A stretch of 50,232 nucleotides of DNA, taken from positions 1 through 50,232 of the forward strand of contig DIAY01000140.1 in NCBI GenBank assembly GCA_002414905.1, in the 5' to 3' direction. The first letter of the stretch is position 1. The number at the start of each line of letters is the position of its first letter. This stretch comes from Holophagales bacterium UBA5066. Lineage in GTDB: Bacteria; Acidobacteriota; Thermoanaerobaculia; UBA5066. The notes under the pieces were generated by a model, which was not told the origin of the DNA, did not search any database, and saw nothing but the letters and a program-made list of their open reading frames with translations. This document shows, in pieces, positions 18,252 through 26,132 of this stretch. The translations under genes were made by a program, and so were the position numbers.

Positions 18252-20132
18252 TTACCCCTGCCCTCCCGCCAGCTTCGTCGCCGCCTCGAGGTCGGCGGCC
18301 GGGACCTGGCCGGTTCGTCCCCCGAAGATCATCAGGGCTCCTCGACGGGCGCGGGAATACGCCCGGTAAGAGTCCGCGAGGAGACGAAACTGATCGAGCG
18401 AGACGGCCTCGGCCTCGCGAGCGATTGCGGCGGCCTCGGCGTCGCCCTCGGCGAACGCGGCCCGTGCTTCCAGCGCAAGGAGGCGCCAGAGGACGTCGAG
18501 CCTGGCGGGGTCGATCCGCGCGACGGCAGCCTTCGCGTCCACCGTCCCGGCGCCGCTCGCGCGGATTCTCAGCCGGGCAATCTCGATCCGCCCATCCGCT
18601 CCGGGGAGCGTTCCCGCCAGCTCCGTGAGGCGTTCGGCCACCGCGAGGTCCTCCGGCACGATCGGCGGACCGAGGAGCTCTCCGGCAAGCTCGATCACGA
18701 CGTCGTGACGGCTCTTTGGCAGCGGGGCCGTCTCCAGCGTGGAGAAGACGGATATGGCGCGATCCACCTTCACCCAGGCCGCCTCGTTCGACCCCTCGAA
18801 AAGGTCCTTCCGTCCCTCCCCCAGGTCCCTGACGGCCTCCTCCTGCCGTGCGAGGAAAGCGTTCAGGCGGTCGGCGACGGGATTGTCGATCGTCCCGAGC
18901 CCTTCGACGAGGCGGTCTCCTCCGTCGAAATCACCCCCTTCCCAGAGGGCGAGTGCGAATCGGCCGCGGTCACTGGTGTCGACGCGGCCCCTCGCTTCCA
19001 CCTCGCCGTAGATATTCGTGGCCTCGGCGATCCTCCCGATCTCGGCGAGGCGGCAGGCTTCGACGATCCGGTTCCGGAGCCTCGCGTCGGTGTACGAGTA
19101 CCACGAGGTCGCGACGACGGCGACGGCCCCCAGCACAAAGAGAGCCCAGCTCCAGGCCGGGAACGCGGGCAAAGGCCTGACGCGGGAGGGGCCGATCGGC
19201 GCGCCATCCTCGATGCTCGCCTGCGCGGGAGTCGTCGTGAGCGGCACGATTCCCTTCCGCCCCATGTGGAGGGTCAGCGCGAAGTCGAGGATTCGCGGCA
19301 GGGCGACGAGAAACCCGCCGAGGATCGCCGCCATGACGAAGCTCTCCGAGTCGCGCCTCACGAGGGCCGTCGCGACGGCGAATAGCGCGACGCAGAGGAC
19401 CGCGATCGACCCGACGAACTCGAGGGCCCCGAAGGCGAAGTGGCGGAGGTAGAGGTCGCCCACGCCGGGGACGAGGGCCGAAAGCCACGCCGCCTTCTTC
19501 GGGCTGCGGAACGGGATGCGGCAAGCCGGGTTCGGGCACTTTTCGATCGACCCGACCGGCCCGAGGACGACGCGAATGCAGACCGGGCAGAGATGCTCGA
19601 CAGACTTCGCAGCTTCCCTCTGTGCGTTCGGCGATCCCGGGATGAGAGCGACGAGCGCCTTCCGGTCGGCCCGCGGAATCGAGTTGAAGCCGAGCTTCTC
19701 TCGCGAGACGGTTTCGAGAGTCCACTGGCCCGTCCAGCTTCCCGATACGCGCCGGATTCGTTCCAGACGCACCTGGTTCTTCAGGTCTTTCGGCCGTCCC
19801 TTCGAATCGACCTGAAGCCAGAGCAGCCGGCGGTCGGTGAGGATCAGCGCCACCTGGTTCGTCTGCATCGCCGCAACGTGGCCGGAGAGGAGGAACTCCA
19901 TGGTCGAATAGAGGTAGCCCCTGGAGGCGAACCGGATGGCCTCGGAGGGTTCGAGCGCCGTGACCAGGAGCGACGAGAGCTCGCGCAGGAGCTTTGCCCG
20001 CCGTTCGTTGGCCCGCCTCGCGAAGTATCCGTCCGTCTCCTGGAACACCGAATCGAGGTCGAGCGGCAGGTCGCTCCCCACGGTCTCGTGCCACCCCGCG
20101 CGAACGGTCGCCGGGTCTTCGCTCTTTGTCAT
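18252..20132 (-). CDS. PH-like/zinc-ribbon membrane protein with helical C-terminal domain, function unknown
   Basis: A 626-aa protein with an unusual mosaic. Residues about 60-180 look like a bacterial PH/GRAM-like fold (ALILTDRRLLWLQVDSKGR and a following basic stretch). A zinc-ribbon follows (CPVC and, after a spacer, CPNPAC). Three hydrophobic segments come next (around GSIAVLCVALFAVA, AAILGGFLVALP and WALFVLGAVAVVA). The remaining 280 residues are helical and Ala/Glu/Arg-rich, suggestive of TPR-like repeats outside the membrane. No catalytic motif is seen. The shape would fit a membrane-anchored sensor or scaffold, but no function can be assigned. It lies alone in its orientation with gaps on both sides. 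Confidence 0.75.
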   Translation of the reverse strand: MTKSEDPATVRAGWHETVGSDLPLDLDSVFQETDGYFARRANERRAKLLRELSSLLVTALEPSEAIRFASRGYLYSTMEFLLSGHVAAMQTNQVALILTDRRLLWLQVDSKGRPKDLKNQVRLERIRRVSGSWTGQWTLETVSREKLGFNSIPRADRKALVALIPGSPNAQREAAKSVEHLCPVCIRVVLGPVGSIEKCPNPACRIPFRSPKKAAWLSALVPGVGDLYLRHFAFGALEFVGSIAVLCVALFAVATALVRRDSESFVMAAILGGFLVALPRILDFALTLHMGRKGIVPLTTTPAQASIEDGAPIGPSRVRPLPAFPAWSWALFVLGAVAVVATSWYSYTDARLRNRIVEACRLAEIGRIAEATNIYGEVEARGRVDTSDRGRFALALWEGGDFDGGDRLVEGLGTIDNPVADRLNAFLARQEEAVRDLGEGRKDLFEGSNEAAWVKVDRAISVFSTLETAPLPKSRHDVVIELAGELLGPPIVPEDLAVAERLTELAGTLPGADGRIEIARLRIRASGAGTVDAKAAVARIDPARLDVLWRLLALEARAAFAEGDAEAAAIAREAEAVSLDQFRLLADSYRAYSRARRGALMIFGGRTGQVPAADLEAATKLAGGQG

Positions 20133-20396
20133 CTCGTGTACCTCGTCGTTCGGCGCTATGTCGTGGTGGGTCGATTCTCATCCGCCGGCGGGCAGCAGGA
20201 AAGGGCCTTGTTCTGGGCGACTCAGACTTTTCGTCAGGCCGGGAACAGCGAAAACCGGGCGCCCTGATGCGATTTCATCCTGTCGCACGCGCTCCTGCGC
20301 GACGAGAGCTACCCGGCCCCGCTCTGCGACTGACCTGGCGAGTTCGAGCCCGGCGATGGGGTCGGCCTTCGCTGGGGCGGAGCTCGGCGTCGCGGG

Positions 20397-20528
20397 TCAT
20401 GTCTTCCGGAATACGGCGATCGACTCGCGCAGCACCAGTACCATCGGGACCCACCTGGGCCATGGGAGGTCGCGACGTGCCTTCTGTCGGGCAGCCTGAC
20501 GGACCAGCTCAGCAGAAGTGTCACTCAT
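20397..20528 (-). CDS. small ORF, possible partner of a minimal nucleotidyltransferase
   Basis: A 43-aa frame (begins MSDTSAELVRQ) overlaps the stop of the upstream ORF by 8 nt in the pattern ATGAGTGA. The segment from DLPWPRWVPMVL to LRESI resembles the short proteins encoded beside AbiEii/MNT-like nucleotidyltransferases. Its neighbour looks decayed, so this is probably a relic, although it could still be translated. The 264 bases beyond it (20133-20396) hold nothing I recognise. Confidence 0.35.
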   Translation of the reverse strand: MSDTSAELVRQAARQKARRDLPWPRWVPMVLVLRESIAVFRKT

Positions 20529-20910
20529 CAAGGAACTCCCTTCTGAGAGTCGCCCACTTCTCCGTGAGGCCTTGGCGAACTGCGAGTCGTTCGAGCGCCT
20601 CCTGGTCGACGACTCCGGCATTGAGGAGGGCGAGTATCCGGTTGTAGCCCTTAAGTCGGTCCACGTTCAGGGCGATCGCTGCCAGGTGATCGGGCCGGAC
20701 GACTCTGAAGGGCGCTCTCTCATAGGGTGTCTCGTCGACCGCCTCCATCGCCTCGCGGGTCAGGTCGCTGAAGAACTGAACGAACTGGACCGGCGCCCCG
20801 AGGCCGCCTCCCGGCCAGGAATGGAGCGGGAAGATACGCCGAGACGAGGCGTCCGGCCCCGTCGAAACCCTTATCACTGCCGACACGTTACGAGCGGCGG
20901 GCGAGACCAT
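20521..20910 (-). pseudogene. 5'-truncated AbiEii/MNT-like nucleotidyltransferase remnant
   Basis: The open frame runs 129 codons, but only the last 90 or so look like protein. From about 20799 down they read GAPVQFVQFF, then RPDHLAAIALNVDRLKGYNR and a C-terminal EALERLAVRQGLTEKW. This matches the C-terminal half of nucleotidyltransferases related to AbiEii toxins, in which a strand segment is followed by an (R/S)PEHLxAIKL-like helix. The N-terminal catalytic half (GS and DxD motifs) is absent; the cyclase C-terminus occupies that space. I read it as a truncated relic of a toxin-antitoxin-type pair. The assignment rests on motif memory, not a search. Confidence 0.45.
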
Positions 20911-22630
20911 CGACGAGAGCGGCGGACTTCCCGGTATCCGTCCGGGGAGGCGTCTCGCCGGGTCTCATCCCGAGTAGCCCGGCCACCTCGTCCGGGCGTG
21001 TCCCGAACCGGATCCTGACGCCGGTGCCTCGGCCCGCCGGTCCGAGAATGCGCGCGTGGACCACGAGGTCGCCGGGAAGCGTGAGGCGCACCTCCTCACG
21101 CGGAGCGAACGTCCCGTCCGTCTCCAGCGCGCCATCCAGCCTGCCGACCGCTCGGAGGAGACCCGTCGTCGTCCTGACCCCGAGATCTTCCTCGGAAAGC
21201 CGCTCGACCTTGACCTCCACGGGCCTGGACAGGAGCGTGAGAGGGTCGGCCGACGGCGCGAGACGCTCTTTCCCTACGCCGAAAATCTCGACGATGGAGA
21301 TGGGATCCCGAAACCCCTTGGCGTGCACGCTGAACCGTGCGCCGCATTCGATTCCCTCTCCTGCGGCACCGAGGGCCACGTCCGAGGCGAGGACCTGCCC
21401 TCCGAGAGTGAACCCCTGGATGCGCGAGGCGAGGTTGATGGCGGTTCCGACGACCCCGTACTTGGCCCGCCGCTCCGATCCGACGTTCCCGACGACGACC
21501 TCACCCGTATGGATACCGATGCCCATCTCCATCTCCGGCAGGGCGAGCTCGCGGGCGCGGGCGTTCACCCGTTCCATCGCCTGCTGCATCGCAACCGCGC
21601 AGGCGAGCGCGCGCCGGGCGTCGTCCTGCCCCGCGAGCGGGGCGCCGAAAAGGACCAGGATGGCGTCGCCGATGAACTCGTCGACCGTCCCGCCGTACTT
21701 GAGCACGACCTCCGACATCGTGCCGAGGTAGAGGTTGAGCAGCGCCACGACCCGCTCCGGCGCGAGCCGCTCGGCCATCTCCGTGAAGCCTCTCAGGTCG
21801 GTCATGACGATCGTCACGACGCGCCGTTCGCCGCCGAGCTTCAGGCCGTCAGGCGTCTCGAGCAGCTGCTCGACGACCGCGTCCGAGAGGTAGCGGCCGA
21901 ACACCTTCGTGATGAAGCCATTGCGAATCTGAAGAGCCGCCTTCTGCTCGGAGAGCTCCGAGACGAGACGCCCCTTCTCGACGAGGGCTGCGAGCTGGCC
22001 GGCGATTCGCTGGTACGCCTCGACGTGCGCGTCGCGGTACGCGCCGGGATTGCGCGAAGAGAAGAAAATGAACCCCACGGCGACGCCGCTGGCGATCAGC
22101 GGGCAGGTCAGGGAGGAGCGGACGCCCTCCTCCAACACGAGCTTCGTCGACTCCGACGAGGGCTTCGCCTCGAGGTAGGTGACGAGGTCGTTCAGGATCC
22201 GGGGGCGGCCGGTCTCGAGGATCGACTGGAGGCTGCTCCCCTCGAGGCGGGCCGCGTAGCCCCGGCCGAGATGGAGGGGACCGAGATCGCTCCTGGCCCA
22301 CCGGGCGCGGACGACCGTGCCACCGTCCTCGAGGAGGGAGAAACCGATCCGATCGTAGGGAAAGATCTCGCGGGCGTCCCGAAAGAAACCTTCCAGAACG
22401 TCGTCGAGGAGGAACCCCGCATTGGTTCGGGCCGCGATGGCGTCCAGCTCGGCGACCTCGCGCCAACGCTGCTCGAGCGATGACGAGAGATCGTTCAGGG
22501 TGGAACCGAGCCGCGCGACGAGGTCGGACGAGCCGGTCGCAGGGACCCGGACGCCGAAGCGGCCGTCCCTGAGCGCCTCGGTGGCTTCGATGTACCGCTC
22601 AATCCTGTCGTCCGGCATCACCGAATCCAT
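20888..22630 (-). CDS. class III adenylate/guanylate cyclase with GAF and C-terminal PilZ-like domain
   Basis: A 580-aa cytosolic cyclase. The N-terminus (1-60) is a helical HAMP-like stretch without a membrane segment. A GAF domain (about 60-225) is followed by a signalling helix and a class III cyclase domain (about 262-440). Asp278 in MTDLRGF and Asp322 in DEFIGD are the two metal-binding aspartates. The last 120 residues (about 460-580) have a beta-rich pattern resembling a PilZ domain, possibly reading c-di-GMP or another cue. Whether cAMP or cGMP is made cannot be read safely. It is divergent from the histidine kinase at 22746, sharing a 115-bp upstream region that includes a TAGAAT box on this strand (22667-22672). 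A second in-frame ATG lies at 22618. Confidence 0.85.
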   Translation of the reverse strand: MDSVMPDDRIERYIEATEALRDGRFGVRVPATGSSDLVARLGSTLNDLSSSLEQRWREVAELDAIAARTNAGFLLDDVLEGFFRDAREIFPYDRIGFSLLEDGGTVVRARWARSDLGPLHLGRGYAARLEGSSLQSILETGRPRILNDLVTYLEAKPSSESTKLVLEEGVRSSLTCPLIASGVAVGFIFFSSRNPGAYRDAHVEAYQRIAGQLAALVEKGRLVSELSEQKAALQIRNGFITKVFGRYLSDAVVEQLLETPDGLKLGGERRVVTIVMTDLRGFTEMAERLAPERVVALLNLYLGTMSEVVLKYGGTVDEFIGDAILVLFGAPLAGQDDARRALACAVAMQQAMERVNARARELALPEMEMGIGIHTGEVVVGNVGSERRAKYGVVGTAINLASRIQGFTLGGQVLASDVALGAAGEGIECGARFSVHAKGFRDPISIVEIFGVGKERLAPSADPLTLLSRPVEVKVERLSEEDLGVRTTTGLLRAVGRLDGALETDGTFAPREEVRLTLPGDLVVHARILGPAGRGTGVRIRFGTRPDEVAGLLGMRPGETPPRTDTGKSAALVDGLARRS

Positions 22631-22745
22631 TCGTGCCCATCTCCCCTCGTCCTGGCCGGGAACACGATTCTAGAGCAGACGCAGGCCCGTTCCGGATCTC
22701 GGCTGCCCGTGCAGGATCTGCGAGTCGATATCATCGGCGTCGCTC

Positions 22746-24989
22746 ATGTCGACGGGATTCGATACTCGCGCTCTCTACCTCACCAGTGCTTTCGTCTTCC
22801 TCGGTCTCCTCGTCTCCGTCATCTTCGCGTACCGGGAGCTGCGCGGAACCCGTGGCCTCGGGCGGTTCGTCTCGGCGTACTGCGCCCTGATCGCGGGGAC
22901 GGGGCTGTTCGCCTTCCGGGACCGCATCCCGGACGTCCTCACGATCGTCGTCGCCAACGTCCTCGTCATCCTCGGTGCGGCCCTCGTTCTCGAGGGGATC
23001 GCCCTCTTCTACGGCCTCACCGCCGGTTTCCGGATCACCATCGCCTCCGCGCTCCTCTCCGCACCGGTCTTCGCCTGGTTCACGTGGGTCCAGCCGAGCT
23101 CCCAGTGGCGTACGGTCTTCTCCGGCGGGGCCCTCGCGGTGCTCCTCGGTGCGGCCGCGTGGACCGCCGGGCGAGGCGGGCACGAGGGGGGCTCGCGAGT
23201 CCTGGATTTCGTCACGGCGACCGCCCTCGGAACATGCGCCCTCCTGTTCCTCGTACGTGCGGCGCTCGTCGCTGCGGGCCGTTCGTCCGGCGATCTCCTC
23301 GCGGAGGGCCTCCTCACCGTTCTCGGACCCCTCGTGGGGATTCTCTCGGCGGTCGTCTGGACGACCTCCCTCCTGACGAACGCCAACCGCCGATTGACGC
23401 ATGTCGTCCGGTCCCAGACGGACCTCCTGACGAACCTTTTCGATGTCGCCCGGGTGACCGGAGACGAAGCGTCCCTCGACGCGACACTCGAAAGAACGCT
23501 CGAAGCCGTCCGTTCCCTCACGGGCGCGGGCGGCTCGAGCCTTCTCCTGGTCGACGAGGAGGGTCATTACACGCGCGGTCTCTTCACGACGGACCGGAAG
23601 GTTCTCGTTCCCGAACGTGCGGAGGCCGAAGCCATCCTGCGGGACGGGCTGGCCGGCTGGGTCGTGCGGGAAAAGACGGCGGCCCTCGTCCCCGACATCC
23701 TCACCGACCCGCGATGGAAAATGCTGCCGGACCCGGAAAAGCGGGCCATTCGATCTGCACTTTCCGCTCCGGTCTCGTCCGGTCCCGTCCTGGTCGGCGT
23801 CCTCAGCCTCGTCGACTCGCGACCCCGGTGGTTCAACGAGGACCAGCTGCGCCTGCTCGAGTCGACGACCGCACAGATCGCCCTCGTCCTCCGGAACGCC
23901 CAGATCGCCGATGCACGAATGCGCGCGACGCGCCAGAAGGAATTGCTCAACGAGATTCTCGGCATCTCGGCCAGGGGGACCCTCTCCGAGGAGATCGCCA
24001 GAGAGGCCGCCGAGGCGATGACACGCTCGCCGGAGGGATTCCGGGCCTCAGTCGTCCTGCCGTCCGAGTCCGGTCGCCTCCCCCCTGCCGTCGACGGTGC
24101 AGGATCGCGGAGCCACCTCGCCGTGCCTCTGAATCACCGAGGTCAGACGCTGGGGGTCCTCGTGCTCGAGATGACGCGATCGAGAGCCTTCGAGCCGGCC
24201 GACGTCTCCTTCGCCGAGGCGCTTGCAGAGGCCATCGCTCTCGGCCTCGGAAACGCACTGCTTCTGAGGGTCCGTGAAGAGCTGACGCGGGCGATGGTCC
24301 ACGACCTGCGCAACCCCGTCGTCAGCGTCAAGGGTTCGCTCGAGCTCCTGCGCGACGAGCCGGGACTCTCCGAGACCGGCCGGAAGCTCGTTCATGCGGC
24401 CGAGCAGAACGCGAAGCGGCAGGAGGCTCTGATCACCGGGATTCTCGAGCTGTCGAGGCTGGAGGCTGGAGATGTCCCCGTCCAGCGTGTGCGGGTTCCG
24501 GTCGAGGGCCTGATCTCCGACGTCATACGCCTCACGACCCCCCGCGCCGGCGCCAGGGCCATCGAGCTGCGCACCGAGCTGCCGGTCGAGCTTCCGGAGG
24601 TCGTCGTGGACACGGATCTCATCGCCCGTGTCCTCGAGAACCTCCTCGGGAACGCCATCAAGTTCAGCTCGCTGGGAGCGGGGCCGGTAACGGTGTCGGC
24701 CCGGTCGGTTCCAGGCGCCGTCGAGATCCGCGTCAGTGACTCGGGCCCCGGCGTCGGGGATGAGATGCGTCCCCGCCTCTTTCAGAAGTTCACGCCGGGA
24801 AACCTCACGGGCCGAGGTGCCGGCCTCGGGCTCGCCTTCTGCCGCCTCGCCGTCGAGGCGAACGGGGGCCGTATCCAGTGTGAGCAGTCAGCCTCCGGAG
24901 CGGTCTTCTCGTTTACCGTACCGGTAGCCCCCCCTTCCGCGGGACTTCGGGAGCAGGATTCTGCCGCGCTCCTGACCGGCGAAAGCTGA
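22746..24989 (+). CDS. membrane sensor histidine kinase, 7-TM + two GAF domains
   Basis: A 747-aa kinase. About seven hydrophobic helices occupy residues 8-225, the first being ALYLTSAFVFLGLLVSVIFAY-like in character. Two GAF-type sensor domains follow (about 235-390 and 395-512). The HisKA domain has the phospho-acceptor His519 in MVHDLRNPVV. The HATPase domain shows ENLLGNAIKF (N box), DSGPGVG (G1) and GRGAGLGLAF (G2). No response regulator is adjacent, so it is an orphan kinase or signals to a distant partner. The 3' end overlaps the convergent gene at 24913 by 77 bp. Confidence 0.88.
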   Translation: MSTGFDTRALYLTSAFVFLGLLVSVIFAYRELRGTRGLGRFVSAYCALIAGTGLFAFRDRIPDVLTIVVANVLVILGAALVLEGIALFYGLTAGFRITIASALLSAPVFAWFTWVQPSSQWRTVFSGGALAVLLGAAAWTAGRGGHEGGSRVLDFVTATALGTCALLFLVRAALVAAGRSSGDLLAEGLLTVLGPLVGILSAVVWTTSLLTNANRRLTHVVRSQTDLLTNLFDVARVTGDEASLDATLERTLEAVRSLTGAGGSSLLLVDEEGHYTRGLFTTDRKVLVPERAEAEAILRDGLAGWVVREKTAALVPDILTDPRWKMLPDPEKRAIRSALSAPVSSGPVLVGVLSLVDSRPRWFNEDQLRLLESTTAQIALVLRNAQIADARMRATRQKELLNEILGISARGTLSEEIAREAAEAMTRSPEGFRASVVLPSESGRLPPAVDGAGSRSHLAVPLNHRGQTLGVLVLEMTRSRAFEPADVSFAEALAEAIALGLGNALLLRVREELTRAMVHDLRNPVVSVKGSLELLRDEPGLSETGRKLVHAAEQNAKRQEALITGILELSRLEAGDVPVQRVRVPVEGLISDVIRLTTPRAGARAIELRTELPVELPEVVVDTDLIARVLENLLGNAIKFSSLGAGPVTVSARSVPGAVEIRVSDSGPGVGDEMRPRLFQKFTPGNLTGRGAGLGLAFCRLAVEANGGRIQCEQSASGAVFSFTVPVAPPSAGLREQDSAALLTGES

Positions 24990-25554
24990 CCCCGCGTTCC
25001 TCGATTTCGAGGCGGGCCTTCCCCGAGGCGTCGATCGACGCACGAACGAGGAGAAACCGGAGAGGCGCCTTGCCGGGCCCCGCATCGACCTGGGCCTGAA
25101 AGACGAGTACGGCGCCGGCCAGCGTCCGCTCCAGGGACGGCCCTGCGAACGTGACGCCCGTAAAGAGCCGCGAAAGCTCCGGGAGATCCGCTTCTGCGAC
25201 GACGCTCGCACTCCGGCCCGCGGGGACGAGGACTGCCCGAGCGAGCGTCTCGAGCGGGATCGACGACGTTCCCCCGTCCAGACCGACGGCCTGGAGCAGC
25301 GGCGCCAGCTCCGCTCTCACGGGGTCCGTCACGACCGAGCCGTCGTCCTTCACGACGTAGAACCGCGTCTGCCCGCCGAGCTCTTCGAGACCCGCCGCCA
25401 CCGTTTGCCGCTCGTCCATTCCGCTCCGCCCTCCTTCGCCGCAGTTCTCCGCTCTCGGCAACGCGGCGTCTCTCATCTCGGCCGCCTCGGCGGTCGCCGT
25501 GCCGAGGAGCGCGGCGACGAGTACGACGGCGGGTGTACCTCCTCGCCGCCTCAA
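24913..25554 (-). CDS. small exported protein of unknown function, TTG start
   Basis: A 213-aa frame. From a TTG at 25554 it begins with a basic stretch and a hydrophobic run (AVVLVAALLGTATAEA) that reads as a signal peptide. The mature part has Q/E-rich and beta-type segments but no motif I recognise. TTG overlaps the cupin stop as TTGA, implying translational coupling. An ATG at 25419 (MDERQTV) would give a cytosolic form, but that would leave the signal-like sequence unexplained. The C-terminus overlaps the convergent histidine kinase gene by 77 bp. Confidence 0.6.
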   Translation of the reverse strand: MRRRGGTPAVVLVAALLGTATAEAAEMRDAALPRAENCGEGGRSGMDERQTVAAGLEELGGQTRFYVVKDDGSVVTDPVRAELAPLLQAVGLDGGTSSIPLETLARAVLVPAGRSASVVAEADLPELSRLFTGVTFAGPSLERTLAGAVLVFQAQVDAGPGKAPLRFLLVRASIDASGKARLEIEERGVSFRRSGARQNPAPEVPRKGGLPVR

Positions 25555-25922
25555 GAGGTCCGGAGCTGCTCGGTGATCGAGCGGGTCCTCTCTGTGACCG
25601 TCGAGCCCGTGTGAAGTGTCGACTTGCGTTCGACCAGAAGGAGGAGGCACTCGTCGTCGGCTACGGGGTTGTGCCGGACGCCCCGGGGAACGACGAACAT
25701 CTCGCCTTCGCCGAGATTCACCTCCGAGCCTTCCATCTCGATGCGCAGGCGTCCCTGGAGAACGAGGAAGAGCTCGTCCTCGCCGTCGTGAGCGTGCCAG
25801 GCGAGAGAACCGTGGACCTTCGCCACCTTGACGTAGGATTCGTCGACTTCGGCGATGACGCGGGGGCACCAGAGCTCGGCGAGGGATTCGGCAATCTGCT
25901 TCGGAACGACGACGTTCGGCAT
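25551..25922 (-). CDS. cupin-domain protein
   Basis: A 123-aa single-domain cupin. The first cupin motif is WHAHDGEDELFLVLQG (two His and a Glu as likely metal ligands). The second is around RGVRHNPVADDE. Such proteins bind a metal and range from mannose-6-phosphate isomerase-like enzymes to small sensors; the exact role is not readable. ATG 25922 has GGAG 5 nt upstream. Its leader holds the strong RNA structure listed at 25931-25987. It is coupled to the exported-protein gene downstream. Confidence 0.85.
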   Translation of the reverse strand: MPNVVVPKQIAESLAELWCPRVIAEVDESYVKVAKVHGSLAWHAHDGEDELFLVLQGRLRIEMEGSEVNLGEGEMFVVPRGVRHNPVADDECLLLLVERKSTLHTGSTVTERTRSITEQLRTS

Positions 25923-25930
25923 GGCAGCTC

Positions 25931-25987
25931 CAATGGTCGAAATCCGTGATCTCCCGGACCGTCGGGCGACGGCCCGGGAGACCATTG
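25931..25987 (-). promoter_or_regulatory. structured 5' leader of the cupin gene
   Basis: A central hairpin (25951-25980) has a 7-bp and a 5-bp stem separated by one A-C mismatch and closed by a GGGC loop. It is flanked by perfect outer arms CAATGGT (25931-25937) and ACCATTG (25981-25987). On the cupin mRNA the 3' outer arm abuts GGAG, the ribosome binding site, and ends about 8 nt before the ATG. The fold could therefore control ribosome access. It matches no riboswitch class that I recognise, and a protein operator is an alternative. Confidence 0.45.
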
Positions 25988-26132
25988 TCTCCGGGCACCT
26001 TCCTCCACGCGATGCAGGCGCACAATCGCTCCTGGATCGTAAACCCGGACTTCGTTCGCGAGGCCCGGACGCAGGCGAAGGGGGCCGGTGCCGCTCGCGC
26101 GGCCGCTCGGTTCGTGCGACTCTCCGTTCCGC

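Noticed and set aside
26088..26132. Upstream start for the FAD oxidoreductase
   Set aside because: The Rossmann motif begins directly after ATG 26133, and the extension adds nothing recognisable.
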